From Cloacibacterium caeni (GTDB lineage: Bacteria > Bacteroidota > Bacteroidia > Flavobacteriales > Weeksellaceae), in NCBI RefSeq assembly GCF_907163105.1, contig NZ_OU015321.1:2309001-2373000 (forward strand): a stretch of DNA of 64,000 nt, given 5' to 3'. The position numbers and the translations under genes were made by a program. The first letter of the stretch is position 1. Each line of letters starts with the position of its first letter. The notes under the pieces are model-generated. The model was not told the DNA's origin. It saw nothing but the letters and a program-made list of their open reading frames with translations, and made no database searches. Shown one piece after another: positions 1 to 9,190 of this stretch.

Positions 1-626
1 CAGTAACTGCTATTTTGGGTGGTTCTAAAGTTTCTACTAAAATTACCATTATCGAAAATATTTTACCAGCAGTTGATAATTTAATTATCGGAGGTGGAAT
101 GTCTTTTACTTTTATTAAAGCTTTAGGCGGAAATATCGGAACTTCTTTATTAGAAGCTGATAAAATGGATTTGGCTTTAGAAATTTTAGAAAAAGCTAAA
201 TTAAATAATGTAAAAGTTTTCTTACCTGTAGACGTAATTGCTGCAGATGAATTTAATAATGATGCACATAGAGAAGAGGTAGATATTTATCACATTCCAG
301 AAAATATGATGGGAATGGATGCAGGTTCTAAAACTAGAGAAATCTTCCATGATGTGATTATGAATTCTAGAACTATCCTTTGGAACGGACCGATTGGAGT
401 TTTTGAAATGGAGAATTTCTCAGCTGGAACTAAAGCTTTAGGAGACAGTATAGACGAAGCAACTCAATTAGGAGCTTTCTCTTTAGTTGGAGGAGGAGAT
501 TCTGTAGCGTTTGTAAAACAAAACGGATATGCTGATAAAGTTTCGTATGTTTCAACAGGAGGAGGTGCTATGTTAGAATCTTTAGAAGGTTTAGAACTTC
601 CAGGAGTTGCTGCGATTAATAATTAA
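1..626 (+). CDS. pgk: Phosphoglycerate kinase, C-terminal part (5' end outside window)
   Basis: Glycolytic enzyme that transfers the phosphate of 1,3-bisphosphoglycerate to ADP in the cytoplasm. The frame is open from the first base (first whole codon at 3), so the gene starts upstream; the TTG at 15 lies inside the protein. About 207 residues are visible, which is the nucleotide-binding half of a roughly 395-residue enzyme. The family signatures LGGSK, the NGPxGVFE segment, GGGDSVAF and the closing STGGGAMLE glycine-rich loop are all present, and the protein ends normally at GVAAINN. The next reading frame begins only 2 nt after the stop. Identification is secure; only the N-terminal substrate domain cannot be judged. 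Confidence 0.97.
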   Translation, partial: VTAILGGSKVSTKITIIENILPAVDNLIIGGGMSFTFIKALGGNIGTSLLEADKMDLALEILEKAKLNNVKVFLPVDVIAADEFNNDAHREEVDIYHIPENMMGMDAGSKTREIFHDVIMNSRTILWNGPIGVFEMENFSAGTKALGDSIDEATQLGAFSLVGGGDSVAFVKQNGYADKVSYVSTGGGAMLESLEGLELPGVAAINN

Positions 627-628
627 TT

Positions 629-976
629 TTGTTTGAATTAGATACAAAATCTAGATTAATAATAATAGGAATGATTTTCGTTCCTATTATTTTAATTCTA
701 GTTATAAGTGAAATTACTGGTTTAACAGAAAGACAGTATAAAGAAGAAATTTTAAAAAATAATTATAAGGCAAAAATTGATTGTATTTTTATAGATAGAT
801 ATAATCACTCAGAACCAACTATTCTTCTAGATAACAAAAAAACTATTTCTAATTATTTTATTTTTAAAAAAAATAGGATTAGAATTGGAGATAGTTTAAT
901 TAAATCAAAAAATTCATTTTTTATTATCCATAAACGAAATGATTCAATTTTAAATAAAGTGAACATTTACAAATAA
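629..976 (+). CDS. Small membrane-anchored protein of unknown function
   Basis: I do not recognise a family. The frame opens with TTG at 629, 2 nt after pgk; an in-frame ATG at 671 would give 101 instead of 115 residues, and the choice is open. One strongly hydrophobic segment (about residues 10-30, rich in Ile, Val and Leu) is followed by a basic, Lys/Asn/Ile-rich soluble part of about 80 residues, which suggests a single-pass anchored protein. It is followed at once by a strong hairpin terminator, so it is probably co-transcribed with pgk. Base composition is more AT-rich than pgk, as is usual for fast-evolving small flavobacterial genes. Confidence 0.55.
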   Translation: MFELDTKSRLIIIGMIFVPIILILVISEITGLTERQYKEEILKNNYKAKIDCIFIDRYNHSEPTILLDNKKTISNYFIFKKNRIRIGDSLIKSKNSFFIIHKRNDSILNKVNIYK

Positions 977-1004
977 AAAATCTTCAGAAATTTTTCTGAA
1001 GATT
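977..1004 (+). terminator. Rho-independent terminator after pgk and the small membrane gene
   Basis: Perfect hairpin with arms AAAATCTTCAGAAA and TTTCTGAAGATTTT around a 2-nt loop, followed by a run of T. It begins directly at the stop codon of the upstream gene. Confidence 0.85.
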
Positions 1005-1116
1005 TTTTTGTTTTATAAAAGGGAAGATTTTTTAAAGTATAAAATTTCCAAAAACTTGAAATTTTAATCAAAATAGCTGAAAATTGACTTTCATAAATAG
1101 CTTAAAAATCGATTTT

Positions 1117-1935
1117 CTAGATTTTTTTGATAATATATACCAAACTTGAAAATTCGCCGTTTTTTAATGCTTTTATGTTAGAAATAGCTCCAAGAATTCC
1201 TCCAAAAATCCAAAAAAATGGTTTTTTCTTATATTTTTCACTCAAAATTGAAATATAATAAGAATCGAGTAGGAGAGGTTTTATTTTTTCTAATTTCCAA
1301 TTTTCGGTGTTGAAAAATTTTTCCATTCCTTTTTTTGAGAAATGAAAAATATGACGAGGTACATCATAAGCTGCCCAAAAATCTTTATAATATTTTGCAT
1401 CGAAAGAAGTACAGTTGGGAACCGCAATTATTAAATGACCGTTTGATTTTAATTTGTTATAAAATAATGAGAGTATCTCAGTCTGATTTTCGATATGTTC
1501 GAAAACATGCCAAAGTGTAATCACATCTAAACTACCGTTTTCAATTTCATTTAAGTTTTTTATAAACTTTGTTTTAGTAGTTTTTTGCTTGGCAAAATTT
1601 CTTGCAGCGTCACTCGGTTCATATCCGAAAGTTTGGACATCATTTTCTATATGTTTTAAAAATTCACCTGCACCGCAACCATAATCTAGAACTTTAGCAT
1701 TTTCGAAACTTACAGAAGAAAGAATATTTCTTTTATAATTTAAATTAAAAGATTGAGCAAATTTGTAAATTTTTTCTTTTAAAGAATTAGAATCTTGGTG
1801 ATGAGAAATGTAATCTTTACTCTCATAATACTTACCTAAATTTTCTGGAATAGGGTAAGTTTTAAAAATTCCTTCTATTTCGGTTTCTTTAATTTCGAAA
1901 ATTTCTTTGCTTAAAAAATGATCTTTTATTTTCAT
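1117..1935 (-). CDS. Class I SAM-dependent methyltransferase (Methyltransf_23 type)
   Basis: A 272-residue soluble enzyme with a Rossmann SAM-binding core. Motif I is DYGCGAGEF (about residue 85), followed by an acidic strand end (GYEPS), the motif around VITLWHVFEHI and the post-motif segment GHLIIAVPN. The N-terminal 70 residues look like the short zinc-less lead seen in sugar- or lipid-type C-methyltransferases, and the last 40 residues are hydrophobic/basic, hinting at a membrane-near substrate. Substrate is unknown. The gene stands alone downstream of mnmG; its start ATG lies about 70 nt from the mnmG stop, with a parS palindrome in between. Confidence 0.85.
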   Translation of the reverse strand: MKIKDHFLSKEIFEIKETEIEGIFKTYPIPENLGKYYESKDYISHHQDSNSLKEKIYKFAQSFNLNYKRNILSSVSFENAKVLDYGCGAGEFLKHIENDVQTFGYEPSDAARNFAKQKTTKTKFIKNLNEIENGSLDVITLWHVFEHIENQTEILSLFYNKLKSNGHLIIAVPNCTSFDAKYYKDFWAAYDVPRHIFHFSKKGMEKFFNTENWKLEKIKPLLLDSYYISILSEKYKKKPFFWIFGGILGAISNIKALKNGEFSSLVYIIKKI

Positions 1936-1980
1936 ATTTAATTTGCTAAGTCCAATCTAAATTTATTACAAATTTCAAAA

Positions 1981-1998
1981 ATGTTTCACGTGAAACAT
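1981..1998. other. parS-type ParB binding site (copy 1)
   Basis: The 18-bp perfect palindrome ATGTTTCACGTGAAACAT contains the 16-bp bacterial parS consensus TGTTTCACGTGAAACA without a mismatch. It lies 7 nt beyond the mnmG stop codon. An identical palindrome lies on the other side of mnmG. parS sites nucleate ParB spreading for chromosome segregation and are found mostly close to the replication origin. Confidence 0.85.
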
Positions 1999-2005
1999 TT
2001 TACTT

Positions 2006-3871
2006 TTATCTTCCTAAATAAATAAGCAATACATTAATATCTGCTGGAGAAACTCCAGAAATCCTTCCAGCTTGTGCTATGGTTTTAGGTTGAATTTTAT
2101 TGAGCTTTTGTTTTGCTTCAGCGGAAAGAGATGAAATTTTAGAATAATCAAAATCTTCTGGAATTCTAATGGTTTCTAATCTTTGTAATTTGGCTACATT
2201 ATCTCTTTCTTTTTCTATATATCCTTTGTATTTAATATTGATTTCTGCCTGTTCTTTTTGCTCTTCATTATACTGTTCTACTTTTTCTTTGATGAAATCA
2301 ATAGCAGTTAATTTTTCTAAGGAAAGATTAGGTCTGGCAAGAATTTGTGCAGCTCTGTAAGCTTGGTCTACCGGTGAACTTTCATTAGCTTCTAGAATAG
2401 GATTGATAATACCAGGTTTTAAAGAAGTTTCTCTCAGAAATTCTTCTAATTCCGAAGATTTAGCCACTTTTTCTTCCATATTTTTGAGTCTTTCTTCTTT
2501 AGCTAGACCAAGATTGAAAGCTTTTTCTGTAAGTCTAATATCAGCATTATCTTGTCTTAAAAGCAGTCTGTATTCTGCTCTAGAAGTAAACATTCTGTAT
2601 GGTTCTTCGGTTCCTTTGGTAATTAAATCATCTATTAAAACTCCTATATATGCTTCATCTCTGCTAAGTATGAATTCATCTTTTTCGTGAACTTTATTAT
2701 GAGCATTAATTCCTGCCATCAAACCTTGTCCAGCTGCTTCTTCGTAACCAGTAGTTCCATTTATTTGACCAGCAAAATAAAGGTTTTCTATCAGTTTAGT
2801 TTCCAAAGTATGTTTTAATTGAGTAGGAGGGAAGTAATCATATTCTATAGCGTAACCAGGTCTGAAAATTTTAGCTTTTTCAAAGCCAGGAACATGGTGT
2901 AATGCTTTCAATTGAACATCTTCTGGTAATGAAGAACTAAAGCCATTTACATAAACTTCTACGGTATTCCAACCTTCAGGTTCAGCAAATAATTGATGAC
3001 GGTTTCTTTCCGCAAAACGGTTGATTTTATCTTCAATACTTGGACAATATCTTGGTCCAATACTTTGGATAGTACCATTAAACATTGGAGATTTATCAAA
3101 TCCAGTTCTTAGAATTTCGTGTACAGTATCATTGGTATAAGTAATGAAACAACTGCGCTGTTTCGTTAATTTAGGAGTATCTAAATAACTGAATTTTTGC
3201 GGATTTTTGTCTCCAGCTTGTTCTTCCATTTTAGAATAATCAAGGCTTCTTCCGTCTACACGAACTGGTGTTCCTGTTTTCATTCTACCAGCTTCAAAGC
3301 CTAAATCTACCAATTGTTCGGTAATTCCATAAGCTTTTGGTTCTCCCATTCTTCCTCCTCCTAACTGTTTATCACCAACGTGAATCAGGCCATTTAGGAA
3401 AGTTCCATTGGTTAAAACCACAGATTTTCCTTTTATTTCTATACCTAAAGAAGTAATTACGCCTTCTACTTTGCCATTATTGATGATTAAAGATTTCACC
3501 ATATCCTGAAAAAAATCAAGATTTGGCGTGTTTTCTAGAACATATCGCCATTCTTCTGCGAATTTCATTCTATCATTTTGTGTTCTAGGAGACCACATTG
3601 CAGGTCCTTTTGAAAGGTTAAGCATCTTGAATTGAATAGCAGATTTATCAGCTACAATTCCGCTAAAACCACCCATTGCATCTATTTCTCTTACAATTTG
3701 ACCTTTTGCAATACCACCCATTGCTGGATTGCAAGACATCTGTCCGATGGTTTGCATATTCATTGTAATAAGCACGGTTTTAGAACCTAGATTAGCAGCA
3801 GCAGCAGCAGCTTCGCAACCAGCGTGACCAGCTCCTACTACGATTACATCATATGTTTCGTTAAATAACAT
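2006..3871 (-). CDS. mnmG: tRNA uridine-5-carboxymethylaminomethyl modification enzyme MnmG
   Basis: With MnmE, this FAD- and NADH-dependent enzyme makes the cmnm5 group on the wobble uridine of several tRNAs. The 621-residue length is the family norm. The FAD dinucleotide fold VVGAGHAGCEAA is at residues 11-22, followed by the MSCNPAMGGIAKG signature, then GPRYCPSIEDK, which holds a conserved Cys, and the C-terminal helical MnmE-binding domain ending in GRISGVSPADI. Older name gidA. The gene is transcribed alone and is flanked on both sides by parS palindromes, which fits the frequent origin-proximal position of this gene in bacteria. No parAB genes are next to it here. Confidence 0.97.
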   Translation of the reverse strand: MLFNETYDVIVVGAGHAGCEAAAAAANLGSKTVLITMNMQTIGQMSCNPAMGGIAKGQIVREIDAMGGFSGIVADKSAIQFKMLNLSKGPAMWSPRTQNDRMKFAEEWRYVLENTPNLDFFQDMVKSLIINNGKVEGVITSLGIEIKGKSVVLTNGTFLNGLIHVGDKQLGGGRMGEPKAYGITEQLVDLGFEAGRMKTGTPVRVDGRSLDYSKMEEQAGDKNPQKFSYLDTPKLTKQRSCFITYTNDTVHEILRTGFDKSPMFNGTIQSIGPRYCPSIEDKINRFAERNRHQLFAEPEGWNTVEVYVNGFSSSLPEDVQLKALHHVPGFEKAKIFRPGYAIEYDYFPPTQLKHTLETKLIENLYFAGQINGTTGYEEAAGQGLMAGINAHNKVHEKDEFILSRDEAYIGVLIDDLITKGTEEPYRMFTSRAEYRLLLRQDNADIRLTEKAFNLGLAKEERLKNMEEKVAKSSELEEFLRETSLKPGIINPILEANESSPVDQAYRAAQILARPNLSLEKLTAIDFIKEKVEQYNEEQKEQAEINIKYKGYIEKERDNVAKLQRLETIRIPEDFDYSKISSLSAEAKQKLNKIQPKTIAQAGRISGVSPADINVLLIYLGR

Positions 3872-3906
3872 TTATATCTATTTATAAATTTTCTATTTTT
3901 TTTCAA

Positions 3907-3924
3907 ATGTTTCACGTGAAACAT
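3907..3924. other. parS-type ParB binding site (copy 2)
   Basis: Second copy of the 18-bp palindrome ATGTTTCACGTGAAACAT, identical to the one at 1981-1998 and 1926 bp away from it. It sits about 35 nt upstream of the mnmG start codon, so ParB binding there could also influence mnmG transcription (inference). Confidence 0.85.
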
Positions 3925-3957
3925 TGTATAAATTTTATTACCAATTACGGAATGTAA

Positions 3958-4119
3958 CTAGCCCCGATTGACTCCAAATTAATTTATTTTTCAATTTGAG
4001 TCGTCTAAACTCGTTCCTCGCTTTGAAGCATTTGTTTGAGCTCTTTTTATATTTTTGTATGGGGCAAAAAGCGTCTGGAAAATATAAAAAAGCGAGTGCG
4101 GAAAGCGGGAATAGCTTCT
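3958..4119 (-). repeat. Intergenic 3'-end repeat element, copy A
   Basis: On the minus strand it starts about 10 nt after the ybeY stop with AGCTATTCCCGCTTTCCGC and ends with CAATCGGGGCTAG. Inside are complementary arms (TTTTTTATATTTT and AAAATATAAAAAGAG) and a second inverted repeat (GACTC-AAATT type). The layout of GGGC/CCCG ends, a TTCCGC block and a variable central stem matches the elements at 20803-20880, 58791-58883 and 62325-62403. Confidence 0.6.
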
Positions 4120-4127
4120 GAAAAATT

Positions 4128-4538
4128 TTATTCTGTTTTTAATGACAAATAAAAATCTTCTTTTGCACGCATTGTTTTTTGTTCTTCTTCGGTTTTATCT
4201 TTATAACCACAAAGGTGAAGAATGCCATGTGCAATTACTCTTTTCTTTTCTTCTTCGTAATTTTTTGAAATAAGACTAGCATTGTCCTTAATTCGCTGCA
4301 AAGATACAAAAATCTCTCCTGAAATGGTTTTTCCACGAACTTGGTCGAAAGTAATGATATCTGTATAATAATCATGAGCTAGAAAATCTTGATTGATTTT
4401 GAGCAAATATTCATCATCACAGAAAATATAATTGATTTCTCCGAGTTTTTTTCCTTCGGAAATAATGATATTTTCAATCCAATTTTTAAGATTTTCGTCT
4501 ATATTTTCGTCTATATTTTCGTAAAAAAAATGTATCAT
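4128..4538 (-). CDS. ybeY: Endoribonuclease YbeY
   Basis: Zinc-dependent RNase involved in 16S rRNA 3'-end maturation and ribosome quality control. At 136 residues it has the normal length. The metal motif reads HGILHLCGYKDK: the first two histidines of HGxLHLxGYDH are kept, while the third position is not His, a form I know from other Bacteroidota. Near the N-terminus the residues ENID are duplicated (ENIDENIDE), produced by a 12-bp tandem repeat. The stop is 12 nt upstream of the neighbouring patatin gene's... start side in the same direction, so the two genes may be co-transcribed, patatin being downstream of no shared terminator. Confidence 0.93.
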   Translation of the reverse strand: MIHFFYENIDENIDENLKNWIENIIISEGKKLGEINYIFCDDEYLLKINQDFLAHDYYTDIITFDQVRGKTISGEIFVSLQRIKDNASLISKNYEEEKKRVIAHGILHLCGYKDKTEEEQKTMRAKEDFYLSLKTE

Positions 4539-4550
4539 TAATTTATATTT

Positions 4551-6707
4551 TTAGAACCAGTGACCAAGAACAACAGTGAAAATTCCAGGTTTAGATTTAA
4601 ATGCGTGACTGTAATTAAGTTTTACTTGTCCAAATGGTGAATCGTATCCTAGTGTAATTGCGGCTGAATTATATTTCAAATCAAGGAATTTAGAATCATC
4701 AAAATTTTCAAAAATATTGGCTGAATTAATTCCTGCAATCACATAAAAATTTCTGTAAAAATTAAACTGAAAGTTATTAGAAACCGTAAAAATATTATTT
4801 CCTTTTTCTTCACCAAGATTATACCCGTTAAATCTTACAAAATTAACGATTCTTTGTTCAAAAACTCCTCCTAAATGATATTGGTAAAAATCATTAACAG
4901 GATTAATAGAAATTCCATAAAAAGTAGACAAACGATAAGTTAGCCACTTGGTGATAGGAAAATTTCCTCTTAAATCTGCTTTTATTTGGAAGGCTCTTTT
5001 ATTCTGTTCGTCATCAAATATGTTATAAATTTTTGCTTCTATATTGGTATAAAACCCTCTTTTTGGGAAAGATTTACTGTCTTGATTATCTGCTCTCATA
5101 AACATGAAAGGGTTGAAATAATTACCGAATTTTTCATTATTGGTGATAATTTCTTTAGTAGAAAAATTATCATGACTTAAACCTAGACCAAAAGCAAATT
5201 TATCTTTCCAAATGGATTGAATAAACGCTTCATTTCTGTACCAATTCCATTTATTCACTGCATTTCCGTCTGCATTTTCTGTATCAAAGCTCATTCCAGA
5301 AGCATAGAAGCCAAATCCTGGAATATAACCGTTATCAATGAAATAATTGATGTAATATCTAGGTTTATCCCCAAAAACACCATCTATAGAGATGTTAGAG
5401 TTTTTAAAAACGAGTCTTTTAATGGTAATATTAGCCAATAATCCAGATTTGAAAATCTCATCATAATGCAAACCGAATTTTAAGAAAAATCTTGTGTCGT
5501 CTTCACTTACATTCAGTTTTAGAATATTTCTGTTATCGCGTTGAATAATATCGTAATTGATAATTTTATAGTTATTGGTAGCGTAGAGTTTATCTACCAT
5601 TTTATTAATCTTTCCATAGGTTTGTACCGATGGAATCAGGAGATTCATCTTTCCTTGAACGTAATATTTGCTGTAAATTTTATTATTTTCTAATTCTAAT
5701 GCATCAATTTTATAGATATTAGAATAAATAGGATTGATAGGAATTCTAAGATATTCGTAGCCTTTTTTAGGAAGTTTATCAAATACTTCTACATATTTCA
5801 TCGCTTCTGTGTAGCCAGATTTTAGAATTTTGGCTTTATCATCAAAACTGGTTACTCCTAAACCTTCAAGATTAGGCTTGATATTTACATCTGTAAATTT
5901 TAATTGATTCTTAGTCTCTTCTACAATCCCAAAATCAATGATTTGATTCAAAATATCTACAATACTGTTAATTTTATCTCTTTTATTAAGTCCTTGATTT
6001 AAATCTACACCGATTACAATGTCTATTCCCTTCTTCTTTAGAAATTCTGATGGATAATTCACAGTCATTGCTCCATCCACATAGATACTATCTCCTATTT
6101 TTACAGGATCCATCAATGAGGGAAACGCAGAACTTGCCAATATAGATTCTGAGAGGTCTCCGTTTTCAAAAATTTTGATTTTTCCAGATTCTAAATTCGT
6201 GGCTACACACATGAATGGAATCGGTAACTTGCTGAAATCGTTTATGTTAGATACATTTTTGAATAATTCTTTGAGCAAGTATAGATTTTTTTGACCAGAA
6301 GAAATAGAAGTGGGAAGTGTAGCTTTTCCATTTTTTATAGGAACTTTTAGCAGATATTTATCTACCGATTTATTGAAAAAAGAACTTTCGGCGCGGTTAT
6401 TTTGATTAGAAATCAAATTATAAAAATCGGTGTCTAAAATAATTTTTTCAATATCTTTTCCGGTGTAACCAGAAGCGTATAAACCGCCTACAATCGCTCC
6501 CATACTAGTTCCAGAGATGTAATCAACTTTTACACCTAGAGAATCCAGCACTTTTAGAACGCCTACATGCGCAAATCCTTTAGCTCCGCCTCCAGAAAGT
6601 GACAATCCAATTTTAGGATTTTTGGGAATTTTTAGATCTTCTTTCACTTGAGCATTTACATGTAAAGTGAAGAATATCAATAATATATAAAATATTAATT
6701 TTTTCAT
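4551..6707 (-). CDS. Patatin-like phospholipase with C-terminal outer-membrane barrel
   Basis: A 718-residue two-part protein. After a signal peptide (residues 1-20) comes a patatin domain with the oxyanion loop GGGAKG (39-44), the nucleophile elbow GTSMG (66-70) and the catalytic-dyad DGAM motif near residue 210. A POTRA-like linker and a C-terminal Omp85/BamA-type beta barrel follow, ending with the typical aromatic terminus HWF. This architecture resembles Pseudomonas PlpD (type Vd secretion) and is common in Bacteroidota, where it is expected to place a lipid acyl hydrolase at the cell surface or periplasm. The gene lies upstream of ybeY on the same strand with 12 nt between them, so the pair is probably one transcript. 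Confidence 0.92.
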   Translation of the reverse strand: MKKLIFYILLIFFTLHVNAQVKEDLKIPKNPKIGLSLSGGGAKGFAHVGVLKVLDSLGVKVDYISGTSMGAIVGGLYASGYTGKDIEKIILDTDFYNLISNQNNRAESSFFNKSVDKYLLKVPIKNGKATLPTSISSGQKNLYLLKELFKNVSNINDFSKLPIPFMCVATNLESGKIKIFENGDLSESILASSAFPSLMDPVKIGDSIYVDGAMTVNYPSEFLKKKGIDIVIGVDLNQGLNKRDKINSIVDILNQIIDFGIVEETKNQLKFTDVNIKPNLEGLGVTSFDDKAKILKSGYTEAMKYVEVFDKLPKKGYEYLRIPINPIYSNIYKIDALELENNKIYSKYYVQGKMNLLIPSVQTYGKINKMVDKLYATNNYKIINYDIIQRDNRNILKLNVSEDDTRFFLKFGLHYDEIFKSGLLANITIKRLVFKNSNISIDGVFGDKPRYYINYFIDNGYIPGFGFYASGMSFDTENADGNAVNKWNWYRNEAFIQSIWKDKFAFGLGLSHDNFSTKEIITNNEKFGNYFNPFMFMRADNQDSKSFPKRGFYTNIEAKIYNIFDDEQNKRAFQIKADLRGNFPITKWLTYRLSTFYGISINPVNDFYQYHLGGVFEQRIVNFVRFNGYNLGEEKGNNIFTVSNNFQFNFYRNFYVIAGINSANIFENFDDSKFLDLKYNSAAITLGYDSPFGQVKLNYSHAFKSKPGIFTVVLGHWF

Positions 6708-6742
6708 TTGTGAGTAATATTTGGGTGTTTTGGTGTGATGTT

Positions 6743-9190
6743 TTAATCTTTTATGTAGATTCTTTTTACTCTTCTAGAAATAGAAGTAAGCACTTCATAA
6801 GGAATGGTTTGGCAATATCCAGAAAATTCTTCCAAAGTTGGATTACCGTTAAAAATAATCACTTCATCTCCTTCTTTGGCTTCAATATTCTGTAAATCAA
6901 CCATTAACATATCCATGCAAATATTTCCTACGATGGAAACTTTTTGGTTATGAATGCCTACAAATCCTTTTTTATTGCCAATTAATCTAGGAATTCCGTC
7001 TGCATAACCTACAGGAATCGTAGCAATTCTGGTGTCTTTTTCTGCTTTGTATTTTCTATTGTAACCTATTGATTCTCCTTGTTTTACTTCAGAAATTTGT
7101 GAAATTACGGTTTTAAAAGTTACAGCACTTTGTAATTGTTTTTTCACTTTTGGATTGGCCGAAATTCCTACCATTCCTATTCCAATTCTTACCATTTCAA
7201 ACTGATAATCAGAATAATAGGTAATTCCAGCAGTGTTTAAAATATGTCTGATGGGTTGATAACCCAAAACTTCAGAAATTTTAGAAGAAACTCTTTGGAA
7301 TGTACGAATTTGCTCCATCGTGTAATCATCTTCTTCAGGAACGTCTGCAGAAGAAAGATGGCTAAAAATACTGGCAACTTTTACATTGTATTTTTTAAGA
7401 TTTTCTACCAATTCATCTATTTCATGTTCCTTAAAACCAAGACGATGCATCCCAGTTTCTACCTTGATATGAATAGGATATTTCTGCTGAATTCCCTTTA
7501 ATTGCAATTGGTTAGCAAAAAGTTCTAATACTCTCAAACTGTAAATTTCTGGCTCGAGATTATAATCTATAATCACATCATAACTGCCTTGTTCAGGATT
7601 CATGACCAAAATGGGTGTGGTGATTCCATTTTTTCTAAGGTCTACTCCTTCATCTGCGTATGCAACACCCAGATAATCAATGTGATGATGTTGCAAAAAT
7701 TCTGCAATTTCATAACCGCCAAGTCCATAAGAATAGGCTTTTACCATCGCACACATTTTGGTTTCTGGTTTTAGCAAAGACTTATGAACATTAATATTAT
7801 GCAGAATAGCGTTGAGATTTATTTCTAAAACAGTATCGTGTTTTTGAAGTTCTAAATGTGATTTTATTTTCTCAAATTCAAAAATTCTTGCTCCTTTCAG
7901 CAGAATTAATTGATTTTCAATGGAATTGAGTTGTTGGCTCTCTAATAATTCTTTTGTGGTAGAAAAAGTATATGTTTTAGCATTAAATTTTTCTTGAAAT
8001 CTAGAAATTTGATTGCCAACTAAAAATATCTGTTTGAAATTTTGCTGATTGGTAATTTCTGCCACTTTATGATACAGCGAAACATCATCATTTTTTACAT
8101 CAAAAATATCCGAAAGAACTAAGGTTTTTTCGTCTCTATTATACTGATTAATAAACTGATATGCAATAATGAGCGAGTCTAAATCTAAGTTAAAAGAGTC
8201 ATTGATAATCAAATTATTACGAACTCCATTTACACTTTCTAATCGCATTTCTACCGCTTTCAGATTGTTGATTTTTTCAACTATTTTTTCGTTGGTAAAA
8301 CCAAATTCTTTTAAAATACAGATTAACGCCAAAGCATTGGTAAGCGTAGCTTCGTCTCTTTGGTTCGCAGGAAAACTCAATTTTTCTGAGAAATATTGAA
8401 CTAAAATTTCTTGATTTCTATCTTTATAATCACAGATAATTTTTACATCATTATGAGCTTTTAGACCAAAGCTAATCAGTTTTTTGTAAGAATATTGCGT
8501 TTTTATTTCTTTACAAACTTGCTCATTATCACCATTATAGATAATAATTTCTGAATTTTTGAAAAGAATCAGTTTTTCTTTAATCAGCTGAAGTTCATTT
8601 TCGAAATTAGAAGAGTGCGCCGTTCCAATGTGAGTTAAAATTCCAATTTTAGGAGAAAAAATTTCTTCTAAAGTATTCATTTCTTGTGGTTTAGAAATTC
8701 CCACTTCGAAAATTCCTACTTGATGTTTCTCTGAAGTTTGTAACAGAGAAATCGGTAAACCAATCTGTGAGTTGAAACTTTTTGGGGATTTCACCGTTGG
8801 AAATTCATTCCATAAACATTGGTATAACCATTCTTTCACGATGGTTTTTCCGTTACTTCCCGTAATTCCTATGGTTTTAATAGGTTGATTTTCAATATGA
8901 TAATGTGCTAAATCTTGTAGAAATTTTACAGAATTTTCTACAATAATCCATGTAATTCCTTCGTATTCTGAATAAAAATTTTCAGAAATAATGATTTTAA
9001 TTCCTTTTTCTATCGCTTGTGCGATGTATTTCTCACCAGAATTTTTGGGAGTATTGATGGCGATAAAAGCAGTTTTGAGGGTAGAATAAATATTTCTGCT
9101 GTCAAAAGCAATATGATGAATTTGCAGATTTTTATTCCCAATGATTTGAGATTGAGTAATTTCTGCTATTTCTTTTGTGGTGTAATTCAT
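6743..9190 (-). CDS. Bifunctional MurF / alanine racemase fusion
   Basis: An 815-residue fusion that supplies and uses D-alanine for peptidoglycan. Residues 1 to about 440 are a MurF-type ligase adding D-Ala-D-Ala to UDP-MurNAc-tripeptide, with the ATP loop GITGSNGKT near 107. Residues from about 455 are alanine racemase: the PLP lysine lies in AMVKAYSYGLG, the second catalytic Tyr region is GESIGYNRKYKA, and the barrel ends with GNICMDMLMVDL. MurF-Alr fusions are a known Bacteroidota trait. The Walker-type loop reads GKTI where GKTT is usual. The start ATG overlaps the tdk stop as TAATG, which implies translational coupling. Confidence 0.95.
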   Translation of the reverse strand: MNYTTKEIAEITQSQIIGNKNLQIHHIAFDSRNIYSTLKTAFIAINTPKNSGEKYIAQAIEKGIKIIISENFYSEYEGITWIIVENSVKFLQDLAHYHIENQPIKTIGITGSNGKTIVKEWLYQCLWNEFPTVKSPKSFNSQIGLPISLLQTSEKHQVGIFEVGISKPQEMNTLEEIFSPKIGILTHIGTAHSSNFENELQLIKEKLILFKNSEIIIYNGDNEQVCKEIKTQYSYKKLISFGLKAHNDVKIICDYKDRNQEILVQYFSEKLSFPANQRDEATLTNALALICILKEFGFTNEKIVEKINNLKAVEMRLESVNGVRNNLIINDSFNLDLDSLIIAYQFINQYNRDEKTLVLSDIFDVKNDDVSLYHKVAEITNQQNFKQIFLVGNQISRFQEKFNAKTYTFSTTKELLESQQLNSIENQLILLKGARIFEFEKIKSHLELQKHDTVLEINLNAILHNINVHKSLLKPETKMCAMVKAYSYGLGGYEIAEFLQHHHIDYLGVAYADEGVDLRKNGITTPILVMNPEQGSYDVIIDYNLEPEIYSLRVLELFANQLQLKGIQQKYPIHIKVETGMHRLGFKEHEIDELVENLKKYNVKVASIFSHLSSADVPEEDDYTMEQIRTFQRVSSKISEVLGYQPIRHILNTAGITYYSDYQFEMVRIGIGMVGISANPKVKKQLQSAVTFKTVISQISEVKQGESIGYNRKYKAEKDTRIATIPVGYADGIPRLIGNKKGFVGIHNQKVSIVGNICMDMLMVDLQNIEAKEGDEVIIFNGNPTLEEFSGYCQTIPYEVLTSISRRVKRIYIKD

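Noticed and set aside
3925-4127. Possible replication origin next to mnmG and parS
   Set aside because: No cluster of DnaA boxes or AT-rich unwinding array is visible; the gap is explained by repeat element A.
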